Source: Patescibacteria group bacterium
Lineage (GTDB): Bacteria; Patescibacteriota; Gracilibacteria; BD1-5; UBA2023
Direction of reading: 5' to 3'
Length of the DNA: 21,051 bases
Assembly: GCA_030836665.1 (NCBI GenBank)
Contig: JAUPLX010000004.1
Coordinates: 1 to 21,051, forward strand
Shown here: piece after piece, positions 7,290 through 14,631 of the stretch
Position numbering within the stretch: the stretch's first letter is position 1
Layout of the letters: every line of letters begins with the position of its first letter
Made by a program: the position numbers and the translations under genes
The notes under the pieces: generated by a model
The model's database searches: none
The model's input: the letters and a program-made list of their open reading frames with translations, nothing else
What the model was told of the DNA's origin: nothing

Positions 7290-7652
7290 CGGAAAGGTAG
7301 TAAGCCGGATTCTGTGTCTCAACGCGAATCTATCTAGGACGCCGGTCGCCCGACGCCTCGAGCGGGGTATGCCTCACCCGGCCCTGGAGCCGTATGGGTT
7401 CGGCACCATTCCCCTTGCACCGCGCGGGGTTTGCCAGTCTTCGTACGTTACCGTACGAACCCATCCGTAGCCTTGCGGCATCGAATGGCTTTTCACGTTT
7501 TGGCCGTAGCCCTGTATGGTCTCTGTGGCACTTTCCGTACCCGGCGCTTATGGATTCTTCACCGGGCCGCAGGCGTTACCTGCCGCGCTTTCCAGGCAGT
7601 GTCCGGACTTTCCTCACCCGGGTTGCCCCGGGCGTACGCGTTCCCCTTTCCG
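7290..7652 (-). ncRNA. rnpB: RNase P RNA, bacterial type A
   Basis: The catalytic RNA that matures tRNA 5' ends. On the minus strand it has the universal 5' core GAGGAAAGTCCGGAC, a GGAAAGTGCCACAGAGA segment, GCAAACCCC, CTAGATAGAT and the 3' core ACAGAATCCGGCTTAC. The ends are set by the P1 helix: CGGAAAGG (7652-7645) pairs with CCTTTCCG (7297-7290). The length of about 363 bases fits type A. A candidate promoter sits just upstream (7666-7693). The plus-strand ORFs across this stretch are not genes. The exact ends may differ by a few bases. Confidence 0.96.
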
Positions 7653-7665
7653 AAAGGGCTGGCGC

Positions 7666-7693
7666 ATTGTACGGGACTGGCAGCCAATCGCAA
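7666..7693 (-). promoter_or_regulatory. Candidate rnpB promoter
   Basis: On the minus strand TTGCGA (7693-7688) and TACAAT (7671-7666) are separated by 16 bases. Transcription would begin near 7659, just before P1 of the RNase P RNA. Confidence 0.6.
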
Positions 7694-7708
7694 GTCGGGT
7701 TCCTCGCG

Positions 7709-7736
7709 TTGCATTCGGTTCGTAACCATATAGAAT
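7709..7736 (+). promoter_or_regulatory. Candidate promoter for the fibre-like gene
   Basis: TTGCAT (7709-7714), a 16-base spacer and TAGAAT (7731-7736) lie 28 bases upstream of the ATG at 7765. The site is divergent from the rnpB promoter. Confidence 0.55.
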
Positions 7737-7764
7737 ACATCAAATTTCCGTTATTTCTTAAAAC

Positions 7765-8712
7765 ATGCGTATGGATTCGGGTATTTTTCGAAAATCGGTC
7801 ATCGCCGCCGTGGGCTTCTTCGGAACGCTCGGAGCGCTTTCGGTAGGGTATTCCGCCTATGTTTCGAGCCTTCCGGCAACGGCGAATTCCGGCGCGACGC
7901 TCTCTTCCGCCGAATGGAACAAGATGGTTGCCGCCCTCTCGACGCTCGACGATAATCTGTCGAATCTTACGTTTTCGGGCGGGGGCGTCGGAATCGGAAC
8001 GGCGAATCCCGCCACAAGAAAACTCGACGTGCGGATAACGACTACCGATTCCGTAAATTGATCCGTGGCGAATTCGTATCCGATAGCCTGATTCATAAAC
8101 GAGGGTTCCGATGGATCGAAGAGGGGACTCGAATTCGGCGCGCCTACCGGAAGCACGAGTGCTCCGGTGTATATCAAGGTGAGTGGAACTGGCAACCGAT
8201 TCTGATTCCTCAATCAATACAATACGGAAGCCTTTTCAATTCTTGATACTGGCAACGTCGGCATAGGAACGACCTCTCCGTCCGCGAAACTCCACGTCAA
8301 CGGACCGATGATCCGAACCATCGCCTACGCGACTGCGAACGGACCGAACGACGACACGGACGTGGGACAAATCGCGAGCAGGGTCCTGAATTTCACGAAA
8401 CTCAGCTCTTCGACGAAAATTCGTATCCAATATACCGATGCCCTTCGTGTCACAAGCACAAGCAATGCTTGTCGTTGGGAAATTAAGGTGGGCGGGGCTT
8501 CTTGTCCTGGTCAACCGTTGGTATACGACTACTACACGAGTGGCGACAATACCCATCGGAGTCGAACCGTCGTCGGATATTGCAACGGAATCAGCGCGGG
8601 TTCGAAACAGATTCAAGTCTGGGTGAGTAGCACTCCCGGGTATTCCGGAGCCGACTGCTATACCGGATGGAACGCCTCGACTTGGGTTTTGGAAGCCGAA
8701 GAGGTGAACTAA
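7765..8712 (+). CDS. Phage-tail-fibre-like surface protein (three UGA=Gly codons)
   Basis: A 315-aa predicted exported protein. A basic N-terminus and hydrophobic segment at about 9-33 suggest a signal anchor. A short helical region follows (L-S-S-A-E-W-N-K-M-V-A-A-L at 46-58), then two copies of the tail-fibre motif V-G-I-G-T-x-x-P-x-x-K-L: one at 75-87 and G-N-V-G-I-G-T-T-S-P at 163-172. The C-terminal ~135 residues are rich in Thr, Ser, Tyr and beta-type sequence, with five cysteines, and resemble a receptor-binding head. In-frame TGA codons at 8059-8061, 8089-8091 and 8203-8205 (codons 99, 109, 147) break the standard reading; the segments before and after are in one frame and join into a continuous motif order. 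It ends with TAA overlapping the next ATG. It could be a host-attachment fibre or a pilin-like adhesin; a domesticated prophage piece is an alternative. Confidence 0.82.
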
Positions 8713-9125
8713 TGCGACGATACCATTTCACACCCACTCCCGTGGCACTTTTCCGAAACCTCGATGATCTCCCCGCTGCGGAGGCCTGCTACGCCATGAT
8801 GAAAGACCAGCGCCGAATGAGGCGCGTCGGACTCGCCGTCAAACTCCTCATCCTCGGGGGTTTGCTGTATGGCTACGTTTTCCTGACCCTTCCGGAAAAC
8901 GCCGAAACGAAAGAGGCCCTTATCGTGAGCGCGCAAGGGAAATTCGAAGAATTCCTTTTTCCGATCGTCGAAAGCACCGTTACCCGAATGACCGAGAAAA
9001 TCCAGGCGGACATGCTGAAAGACGCGAAGATCCCCGCAGGGAACGGGGCCGCGAATCTGCAAACTCTGAAATCCCTGAGCCCCGAAGCGGTAAGGGCCAT
9101 CTGCGAAAGCCTTCCGAAGAAATAG
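8712..9125 (+). CDS. Small hypothetical membrane protein coupled to the fibre gene
   Basis: I do not recognise this 137-aa protein. It has a polar, slightly basic N-terminus, one clear membrane segment at about 40-60 preceded by basic residues (R-R-M-R-R), and a C-terminal half that is charged and probably helical. The topology is probably N-in with the C-terminal part outside. Its ATG overlaps the stop of the fibre-like gene (TAATG), which implies translational coupling and a related job, for example anchoring or exporting the fibre. It ends with TAG and has no in-frame TGA. The function is an inference from context only. Confidence 0.75.
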   Translation: MRRYHFTPTPVALFRNLDDLPAAEACYAMMKDQRRMRRVGLAVKLLILGGLLYGYVFLTLPENAETKEALIVSAQGKFEEFLFPIVESTVTRMTEKIQADMLKDAKIPAGNGAANLQTLKSLSPEAVRAICESLPKK

Positions 9126-9150
9126 GATTCTCAAGGACGTCCTTCTTTTA

Positions 9151-9178
9151 TTGACATTCCCATTCGCGTAGGTATTTT
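9151..9178 (+). promoter_or_regulatory. Candidate sigma70 promoter
   Basis: A perfect TTGACA (9151-9156), a 16-base spacer and TATTTT (9173-9178) lie 32 bases before the ATG at 9211. The gene is therefore probably transcribed on its own. Confidence 0.65.
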
Positions 9179-9210
9179 TAGAGCCGTCAATTTCAACGGG
9201 AGTACGGATC

Positions 9211-9609
9211 ATGTTTTTAGAAAACGTGGCGGCGGTCGCAATCGTCCTGGTTCTCGGATACTTCGTCCTCGCTCTCGCGTTTACGAAAATTCCGACTCTC
9301 CGGCATTGGCAGGTCTTCGCCGTACGGCGATGGGCGCTCGCTTGTATCAGGCTGTACCAAGAGACGAAGGACGACCCCTTCGAAACGGTACGGGACATCC
9401 GGGATTGCGAACTCTGCGCCCGCGACGTCTTGGCTTTCGCCGAAGAAATCCTGGGTATGGACGAAGTAAAGCCGAATGTCGCTTCGTTCATCTTCTGGCC
9501 ATCGGATCTGGCCATTGCGGTCGGGCTCGAATGGAAAGCGATGGAAATCGACGGCGTACGGAAAAAGAAATCAGAAGGACGGTTACGTCGGGCGAAATCC
9601 CGTGCGTAG
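9211..9609 (+). CDS. Small hypothetical membrane protein
   Basis: This 132-aa protein is not recognised. It has one N-terminal membrane segment at about 5-25, followed by a mostly helical, charged soluble part and a strongly basic C-terminus (K-K-K, R-L-R-R). Two cysteines are close together (C-E-L-C) near residue 68; this is not a clear zinc motif. A weak GGGAG lies before the start, which is unusual for this window. It has its own promoter with a perfect -35, ends with TAG and is followed by a strong terminator, so it forms a one-gene unit. No homologous family comes to mind. Confidence 0.72.
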   Translation: MFLENVAAVAIVLVLGYFVLALAFTKIPTLRHWQVFAVRRWALACIRLYQETKDDPFETVRDIRDCELCARDVLAFAEEILGMDEVKPNVASFIFWPSDLAIAVGLEWKAMEIDGVRKKKSEGRLRRAKSRA

Positions 9610-9621
9610 CGCGCCTACCGA

Positions 9622-9646
9622 AAAACGCCCCGTCATGGGGCGTTTT
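9622..9646. terminator. Bidirectional Rho-independent terminator
   Basis: AAAACGCCCC, a five-base loop and GGGGCGTTTT form a perfect 10-bp inverted repeat. It lies between the convergent hypothetical gene (+) and the exonuclease gene (-) and can end both transcripts. Confidence 0.9.
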
Positions 9647-9666
9647 CTTTCGATATCGGAAACCCC

Positions 9667-10269
9667 TTAAAACAGGCGCATTTCCTTCTTTTCTTCGAGA
9701 GTGATGACCCCGCGTTTCACGAGTTCGCTGAACGCTTTGGCCGTGGATTCCACGTCGACCATCGCGTTATGGGCGCCTTCGAAGAATTCGTCGAAGAGGA
9801 ATTTGTAGAGTTCGCCGAGACGCGGGGGCTTGAACGAGAATCCCCGGCCCTGGAGCTTGCAATATTCGGTGGACGACCGCATCGTGCAACAGGAAGACAC
9901 CGGTTGGTAGTCGCCCTTGCGGCCCATGCGTTCGAATTCGTACCGGAGTACCGTTTCGTCGTATTCGATATTGTGCCCGACGACGACGTCCGTGGTATTG
10001 AGGTATTTGAGGATGCGGTCGGCGATTTCTTCGATATACGGGGCGTTTTCGACGTCCTTATCGTAGAGGCCGTGGACCTGGGACGCGCCGAACGGAATCG
10101 GAATCCGCGGCTTTACGAGGAGATCGACGCGCTCGATTTCCTGAAAACCCTTGTCCGCCGATATTTCGCCGAGAATTCCGGCGAACTGAACGACGTAGGG
10201 CTGTTCGGAGAGAGCTCCGTCCCGTACGGGGAATCCGGTGGTTTCGGTATCGAATACGAATGCTTTCAT
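9667..10269 (-). CDS. DnaQ-like DEDDh 3'-5' exonuclease
   Basis: A 200-aa stand-alone exonuclease of the DnaQ/RNase T superfamily. Exo I is D-T-E-T-T-G (Asp 7, Glu 9), Exo II is in G-H-N-I-E-Y-D (98-104), and Exo III is A-H-N-A-x-x-D (His 167, Asp 172). All four acidic residues and the histidine of the DEDDh class are therefore present, and the protein should be an active two-metal-ion 3'-5' exonuclease on DNA or RNA. It could be a proofreading subunit or an RNase T/oligoribonuclease-like enzyme; no extra domain is present to decide. I chose ATG 10269 because the catalytic fold starts at once there and the 16 upstream residues do not look like protein. It ends with TAA. Confidence 0.88.
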   Translation of the reverse strand: MKAFVFDTETTGFPVRDGALSEQPYVVQFAGILGEISADKGFQEIERVDLLVKPRIPIPFGASQVHGLYDKDVENAPYIEEIADRILKYLNTTDVVVGHNIEYDETVLRYEFERMGRKGDYQPVSSCCTMRSSTEYCKLQGRGFSFKPPRLGELYKFLFDEFFEGAHNAMVDVESTAKAFSELVKRGVITLEEKKEMRLF

Positions 10270-10384
10270 AGGAAGGTTTTTGACCCAAACAGTGTATGGA
10301 AAAGCAGGGCGATGCAAGAGAAAGAAAAATTCGTTTTTTAAAAAAATGTGTCACAATTTCCCCGTATCCGTCACCCCACATCAT

Positions 10385-10624
10385 ATGCACGTCGCCCACC
10401 ACTCCTTTACTGCCGACCATCCCGAATGGGCGGAAAAAATCCACAGCCTCAAAACGTCGAGTCCGCACTTCGCTTCATTGGTCGAAGAACACGAAAAACT
10501 CGATAAGGACATCTGCCGTCGCGAAGACAATGCAAACGACACCACGACGGACGCGGAAATGGAGGAGCTGAAGAAACGCCGGCTCATGCTCGCCGACCAG
10601 ATCATCGGCGCCATTACGGCATAA
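10385..10624 (+). CDS. YdcH family (DUF465) small protein
   Basis: A 79-aa protein of the YdcH/DUF465 family. The family pattern is complete: the start M-H-V-x-H-H, then F-x-x-D-H-P-E-W with a following helix, S-P-H-F-A-S-L-V-E-E-H at about 33-43, L-D-K-D-I, and the C-terminal M-E-E-L-K-K-R-R-L-x-L-x-D. The fold is expected to be an antiparallel helical hairpin. The function is unknown; homologues are small cytoplasmic proteins. ATG 10385 gives the canonical N-terminus; the longer in-frame start at 10238 would overlap the exonuclease gene on the other strand. It ends with TAA and is followed by a strong terminator shared with the convergent secY. Confidence 0.88.
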   Translation: MHVAHHSFTADHPEWAEKIHSLKTSSPHFASLVEEHEKLDKDICRREDNANDTTTDAEMEELKKRRLMLADQIIGAITA

Positions 10625-10632
10625 TCCGAAAG

Positions 10633-10677
10633 AAAAAATCCCCGGACGTTCCCAAGTGGGACGCGCGGGGATTTTTT
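10633..10677. terminator. Bidirectional terminator between ydcH-like gene and secY
   Basis: AAAAAATCCCCG and CGGGGATTTTTT form the outer stem. An inner CGTTCCC/GGGACG pairing with one bulged T extends the hairpin. It ends the YdcH-family gene on the plus strand and secY on the minus strand. Confidence 0.88.
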
Positions 10678-10684
10678 AGGCCGT

Positions 10685-12004
10685 TTAGTAGAACTTCTTG
10701 TAATCGTAGCTCTTGAGTTCGGTATCGATGCGGCGGACGAGATCAAGGACGACGCCGACGACGATGATGAGACCCGCGCCCGAGATGAGGAAGTCGATTT
10801 GCCCGCTACCGGATACGTCGATGAGCCCGAGCATGTTGTTCAGCTTCGTCATGACGTACGGGAATACCGCGATGAGGGCGAGGAACGATCCGCCGTAGAG
10901 GTTGAGGTGGTTCGAGGTCTTCTCGAGGAATTCGGCGGTATCCTTGCCCGGACGGATGCCCGGAACGTAGCCCCCGCGCTTCTGGATGTTTTCGGCGATT
11001 TCCGACGGATTGAAGACGATGGAAATGTAGAAGAACGAGAAGAGGAGGATGAGGGCGAAGTATACGCCGATGTACAGCCATCCCGGATTGTTCATGGAGA
11101 AGTTCTCGAGGAGGAACTGTCCGAGCGAGGCGGCGCGGCCGGAGGATTTTACGGCGAGGATCTGTCCGATCAAAGCCGGGAACGTCACGATGGAAACGGC
11201 GAAGATGATCGGAATCATTCCGGCCTGATTGACGCGGATCGGGAAGTACGAACGTTCGTCACGGCCCGTCTTCGTGTAGATGAGCGGAATCTTACGGTAT
11301 CCTTCGGTGAACTTGATGATGACGTAGATGACGCCGACCGTCATCGCGAGGAGGATGAGGAGGAGCGGGATATTGCCTACCGAGAGGTACTGGGTGACGT
11401 GGGAAGGAACGCCCGCGAGAACGCCGGCGAAGATGATCATCGAGGTTCCGTTACCGATGCCCGATTCGCTGATGAGGTCGCCGAGCCAAAGGAGGAGGAG
11501 CGTACCTGCCGTAATGAAGATCATCGCGGGGAAGACGGCGCCCCAGAAATTGGCGGTATCGATGAGTTTGCCGCCGGTTCCGGCTACGAGCGTGTTGATG
11601 AGGACGATCATTCCGTAGCTCTGCGCGAACGCGAGGGGGAGCGTGAGGTAGCGGGTGTAGTTGTTGATCTTCTTCTGGCCGGATTCGCCTTCCTTCTTGA
11701 GGCTTTCGAGGTGCGGGATGACGACGGCGAGAAGCTGGAGGATGATGGTGGCGTTGATGTACGGCGAAAGTCCCATGAGAACGATGGAGAAGTTCTCGAG
11801 ACCGCCTCCCATGAGGGAACCGAAGAACGCGAGCCCCTGATTCGCGGAAAGGAAGTTGCGGAGGGCCTGGAGAGCGTCGACGTTGACTCCCGGAACCGGA
11901 AGGACGGAGAGGAACTTGTAAACGACGATAAGACCGATCGTGACGAGGATCTTCTGCTTGACGGATTCGGACTTCCAGATCCGGTCGAAATGCTTGAGAA
12001 TCAT
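10685..12004 (-). CDS. secY: Preprotein translocase subunit SecY
   Basis: SecY, 439 aa, the channel of the Sec translocon in the cytoplasmic membrane, of full family length with about ten membrane segments. Recognisable parts are the first segment with F-L-S-V-L-P-V-P-G-V, G-L-S-P-Y-I-N-A-T-I-I near the plug and second helix, the central S-G-I-G-N-G-T-S-M-I-I-F motif, the cytosolic loop around Y-F-P-I-R-V-N-Q-A-G-M-I-P-I-I-F-A, and the G-G-Y-V-P-G-I-R-P-G-K region. ATG 12004 gives the usual start; the longer frame adds 31 residues spanning a terminator and is rejected. It ends with TAA. secY is the last gene of the ribosomal cluster but is separated from rplO by a terminator-like hairpin, with a possible promoter of its own. 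Confidence 0.96.
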   Translation of the reverse strand: MILKHFDRIWKSESVKQKILVTIGLIVVYKFLSVLPVPGVNVDALQALRNFLSANQGLAFFGSLMGGGLENFSIVLMGLSPYINATIILQLLAVVIPHLESLKKEGESGQKKINNYTRYLTLPLAFAQSYGMIVLINTLVAGTGGKLIDTANFWGAVFPAMIFITAGTLLLLWLGDLISESGIGNGTSMIIFAGVLAGVPSHVTQYLSVGNIPLLLILLAMTVGVIYVIIKFTEGYRKIPLIYTKTGRDERSYFPIRVNQAGMIPIIFAVSIVTFPALIGQILAVKSSGRAASLGQFLLENFSMNNPGWLYIGVYFALILLFSFFYISIVFNPSEIAENIQKRGGYVPGIRPGKDTAEFLEKTSNHLNLYGGSFLALIAVFPYVMTKLNNMLGLIDVSGSGQIDFLISGAGLIIVVGVVLDLVRRIDTELKSYDYKKFY

Positions 12005-12033
12005 AGGCTTGTTGAAGAAGAAAATTCCTGCGA

Positions 12034-12060
12034 AGTATACGGAAAACGGGCGAAAGTAAA
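12034..12060 (-). promoter_or_regulatory. Candidate secY promoter
   Basis: On the minus strand TTTACT (12060-12055) and TATACT (12039-12034) are 15 bases apart, directly downstream of the rplO terminator-like hairpin and 29 bases before the secY start. The -10 is good and the -35 mediocre. Confidence 0.4.
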
Positions 12061-12090
12061 GGAAAACCCCGGATTTCTCCGGGGTTTTCC
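12061..12090 (-). terminator. Terminator or attenuator between rplO and secY
   Basis: GGAAAACCCCGGA, a GAAA tetraloop and TCCGGGGTTTTCC form a perfect 13-bp stem, followed by TTTACTTT. It lies inside the otherwise continuous ribosomal protein-secY cluster, so it should end or reduce transcription into secY. Confidence 0.75.
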
Positions 12091-12103
12091 TTTCCATTTG
12101 GAT

Positions 12104-12556
12104 TTACGCGAGTTCGAGAGTGCCTCCGGCCTTTTCGATAGCGGCCTTAGCGGAAGCGGAAGCGGCGTTGGCCTTTACGGTCAACTTCGCCTTGAGTTCC
12201 CCGGATCCGAGGATTTTTACCGGGGCGACCTTGCGGACGAGACCCTTATCCACGAGAAGGAGGGTGTCGATTTCCGTAACGCCGGCGTCGGCGAGAGCCT
12301 GGAGATCGTCGAGATTGACGACTTCGAAGCGGATCTGGTTGAGGGAAGTGAAACCGCGGAGTTTCGGAAGGCGGCGGAAGAGCGGAGTCTGTCCGCCTTC
12401 GAATGCCGGGTTGAACTTGCCCTTACCGGTGCGGGAGCCCTGCCCCTTACATCCGCGTCCGGAGAACGTTCCCTTTCCGGAACCGTTTCCACGACCGCGA
12501 CGAATCGGAGCCTTCTGCGAACCTTCGTTCGGCGAGAGAGATGCGTGATTGAGCAT
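12104..12556 (-). CDS. rplO: 50S ribosomal protein L15
   Basis: L15, 150 aa, a late-assembling large-subunit protein that contacts 23S rRNA with a long glycine- and arginine-rich N-terminal arm. That arm is clear here: R-R-G-R-G-N-G-S-G-K-G and S-G-R-G-C-K-G-Q-G-S-R-T-G, followed by the F-E-G-G-Q-T-P-L-F-R-R-L-P-K motif around 53-66 and the C-terminal globular domain. It directly follows rpsE, with no rpmD (L30) gene between as would be usual in most bacteria. It ends with TAA. The leader of 27 bases is pyrimidine-rich and has no Shine-Dalgarno sequence. Confidence 0.96.
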   Translation of the reverse strand: MLNHASLSPNEGSQKAPIRRGRGNGSGKGTFSGRGCKGQGSRTGKGKFNPAFEGGQTPLFRRLPKLRGFTSLNQIRFEVVNLDDLQALADAGVTEIDTLLLVDKGLVRKVAPVKILGSGELKAKLTVKANAASASAKAAIEKAGGTLELA

Positions 12557-12583
12557 AATGGGGGTGTGAGAGGTGCGGAGAGA

Positions 12584-13216
12584 TTATTCTGCGGCGGCTT
12601 CTTTCTTGGCTGCCGGTTTCTTGGCCGGGGCCTTCTTGGTCGGAGCGGCCTTTTCTTCGACCGCTACGGGAGCGGTTTCCGAGACTGCCGGAGCGGCGGC
12701 CTTCATGAAGGAAGCGGTAGCGCCGATCGGCTTGAGACCCGCGAGGGCGCGGAGAGCGGCACGGACGTTGGTCATCTGGTTGCGTCCGCCGAAGCGCTTG
12801 GCGAGCACGTCCTTCAGACCGGAGACGAAGAGGAGCTTGCGGATGGCACCACCGGCAATAACGCCGGTACCTTCGGAAGCGGGATGGAGAAGAACGGAGG
12901 TCGCCTTGAAGTTCGCCTTGATTTCGTGCGGAACGGTTCCGGCGATAATCGGGAAGGTGATGAGGTTCTTCTTGGCATCGCGGACCGCTTTTTCGATCGC
13001 GACGACGACTTCGGCAGCCTTACCGGTTCCGAGTCCTACGGTTCCCTTTCCGTTTCCGACGACGACGGCGGCACGGAAGCGGAGTTGGCGCCCACCTGCG
13101 GTAACGCGGGTGACGCGGGCAACTTCGAGGAGCTCTTCCTTGAACTCCTTTTCGACCTCGCGGAAGCCGTCCTTACGGGGAGCGCGCTTGTTATTTTCGC
13201 GCATTTCTTTCGCCAT
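12584..13216 (-). CDS. rpsE: 30S ribosomal protein S5
   Basis: S5, 210 aa, helps form the mRNA entry region and affects decoding accuracy. The N-terminal double-stranded-RNA-binding domain contains L-L-E-V-A-R-V-T-R-V-T-A-G-G-R-Q-L and V-V-G-N-G-K-G-T-V-G-L-G. The C-terminal domain with I-A-G-G-A-I-R-K-L-L follows. An extra tail of about 40 residues, rich in Ala, Pro, Lys and Glu (A-P-A-K-K-P-A-A-K-K), extends beyond the usual end. I chose ATG 13216; ATG 13204 is an alternative giving a protein four residues shorter. It ends with TAA and is 23 bases downstream of rplR. Confidence 0.95.
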   Translation of the reverse strand: MAKEMRENNKRAPRKDGFREVEKEFKEELLEVARVTRVTAGGRQLRFRAAVVVGNGKGTVGLGTGKAAEVVVAIEKAVRDAKKNLITFPIIAGTVPHEIKANFKATSVLLHPASEGTGVIAGGAIRKLLFVSGLKDVLAKRFGGRNQMTNVRAALRALAGLKPIGATASFMKAAAPAVSETAPVAVEEKAAPTKKAPAKKPAAKKEAAAE

Positions 13217-13239
13217 ATTGGAGATGATAGGGGAAATAA

Positions 13240-13584
13240 TTAGAACTTGAGTCCGGCGGCGCGAGCCGCTTCTGCGAGAGCCTTGACGCGGCCGTGGAAG
13301 AGGAATCCTCCGCGGTCGAATACGCATTCCTTTATGCCGAGGCCGAGGGCCTTCTCCGCGAGGGCCTTACCCACGAGGGCTGCGGCTTCGGATTTCTTGG
13401 CCTTGGAAGCGTCCTGGATGTCGGAAGCGGCGCAGAGCGTGCGTCCGGCTTCGTCGTCGATCATCTGAGCGTAGATCGACGTATTGCTGCGGTAGACGGC
13501 GAGGCGCGGCTTCGCTGCGGTTCCGGAGATCCGGGCGCGGATGCGCTTGTGCCGCTTGATGCGCTGGGCGACTTTTTCGAGCAT
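13240..13584 (-). CDS. rplR: 50S ribosomal protein L18
   Basis: L18, 114 aa, binds 5S rRNA and joins it to the large subunit. The family start R-I-K-R-H-K-R-I-R-A-R-I-S-G-T is followed by K-P-R-L-A-V-Y-R-S-N-T-S-I-Y-A-Q at 25-40, and the C-terminal F-D-R-G-G-F-L-F-H-G-R-V-K-A-L-A-E-A-A-R motif is complete. Its length is normal. It lies in the standard spc order between rplF and rpsE, ends with TAA, and contains no in-frame TGA. Confidence 0.96.
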   Translation of the reverse strand: MLEKVAQRIKRHKRIRARISGTAAKPRLAVYRSNTSIYAQMIDDEAGRTLCAASDIQDASKAKKSEAAALVGKALAEKALGLGIKECVFDRGGFLFHGRVKALAEAARAAGLKF

Positions 13585-13616
13585 ACGTAGGTGGGAAAGG
13601 GGAAAGTAATTTCGAT

Positions 13617-14171
13617 CTATTTCTTACCGGCGGTCTTACCGGCCTTGCGGCGGACGTATTCACCGACGTAGCGGATACCCTTGCCCTTGTACGGTTCGGG
13701 TTTCTTGATTCCGCGGACCAAAGCTGCGAAGTAACCTACTTGCTGCTTGTCGATTCCGGAGATGTGGATGATGTTCTTTTCCTTTTCGTCCGGAGCGATC
13801 GTGACGCCCTTCGGTGCATCGAGAACGACTTTGTGGGAGAAACCTACCGAGAGGGTGAGTTTCGTAGGGGAATTGATTTCGAATTTGTACCCTACTCCCT
13901 GGATTTCGAGAGCTTTCTTGAACCCTTCGGAAACGCCCTGGACCATGTTGGCAACGAGCGCGCGAGTAAGGCCCCAGAAGGCTTTCTGTTCTTTTTCGTC
14001 AGTATTGGCGACGCTCACGAGGAGCTCGTTGCCTTCGAGGGCAACGGTTACGCAATCCTGGAGGACGAAGGAGAGTTCTCCTTTCGGTCCCTTCACTGCG
14101 ATCTTCTTCCCGTCGACGGTTGCGGTCACTCCGGAAGGGAGTTTAACGGGAAGCTTTCAGATACGAGACAT
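13617..14171 (-). CDS. rplF: 50S ribosomal protein L6 (UGA=Gly at codon 5)
   Basis: L6, 184 aa, sits near the factor-binding site of the large subunit. The reading from ATG 14171 is M-S-R-I-[UGA]-K-L-P-V-K-L-P-S-G-V. The TGA at 14159-14157 (codon 5) stands exactly where the universal L6 N-terminus S-R-I-G-K-x-P-V has glycine, one of the clearest proofs of UGA=Gly. A standard-code reading would start at ATG 14129 and lose the first 14 residues. Further on, K-G-P-K-G-E-L, Y-F-A-A-L-V-R-G-I-K-K-P-E-P-Y-K-G-K-G-I-R-Y (family R-x-x-x-P-P-E-P-Y-K-G-K-G-I-R-Y) and the basic C-terminus are typical. It ends with TAG. Confidence 0.96.
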
Positions 14172-14213
14172 AAAACGGTGGGAATAATCGATGAACTAAA
14201 GGGAATCGCGAGC

Positions 14214-14600
14214 TTAGAAGGCTTCGCAGATGATTTCCCCTCCTACTCCGAGAGCGCGGGCTTCGTATCCGGTGACGATTCCTTTCGGAGTCGAGAGGAT
14301 GTAGATGCCGTGCCCGTTGCGCGAGCGGCGGACGTCGGAAGCCTTCACGTAGATGCGCTGTCCCGGACGGGAAACGCGACGGAAGTTGGGAACGTATTTG
14401 GTTTCGCGAACGTCGTTGAGGACGATCTTGATGGAACGGCCGTCTTCGGACTTTTCGTACGAAACGACGTAACCGTTCTTTTTAAGAACGCGGAGGAGCT
14501 CCATCTTGATGAGGGAGAACGGAGCTTCGACGCTCGCAAGGCGGGCGAAGTACCCGTTGCGGATGCGCGTAAGCATGTCTGCGATCGGATCGAGGATCAT
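14214..14600 (-). CDS. rpsH: 30S ribosomal protein S8
   Basis: S8, 128 aa, a primary 16S rRNA-binding protein that in E. coli also represses the spc operon. The start M-I-L-D-P-I-A-D-M-L-T-R-I-R-N is canonical and fixes ATG 14600; the frame upstream is open but not coding. The C-terminal region has G-H-G-I-Y-I-L-S-T-P-K-G-I-V and ends in E-A-R-A-L-G-V-G-G-E-I-I-C-E, with the usual glycine-rich close. It ends with TAA, has no in-frame TGA, and lies between rpsN and rplF as usual. Confidence 0.96.
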   Translation of the reverse strand: MILDPIADMLTRIRNGYFARLASVEAPFSLIKMELLRVLKKNGYVVSYEKSEDGRSIKIVLNDVRETKYVPNFRRVSRPGQRIYVKASDVRRSRNGHGIYILSTPKGIVTGYEARALGVGGEIICEAF

Positions 14601-14631
14601 AGGGGTGTCGGAAGAAATAACTAAACGAGTA

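Noticed and set aside
5715..7337. Long plus-strand ORF across EEP copy 2 and adk
   Set aside because: Antisense shadow of two well-identified genes on the minus strand.
7394..7846. Plus-strand ORFs across 7290-7650
   Set aside because: The region is RNase P RNA on the minus strand, with all universal core sequences.
10799..13243. Very long plus-strand ORF (about 800 codons) across secY, rplO and rpsE
   Set aside because: It is the antisense shadow of GC-rich ribosomal genes; its translation is low complexity, rich in Glu, Asp and Arg, and matches nothing.
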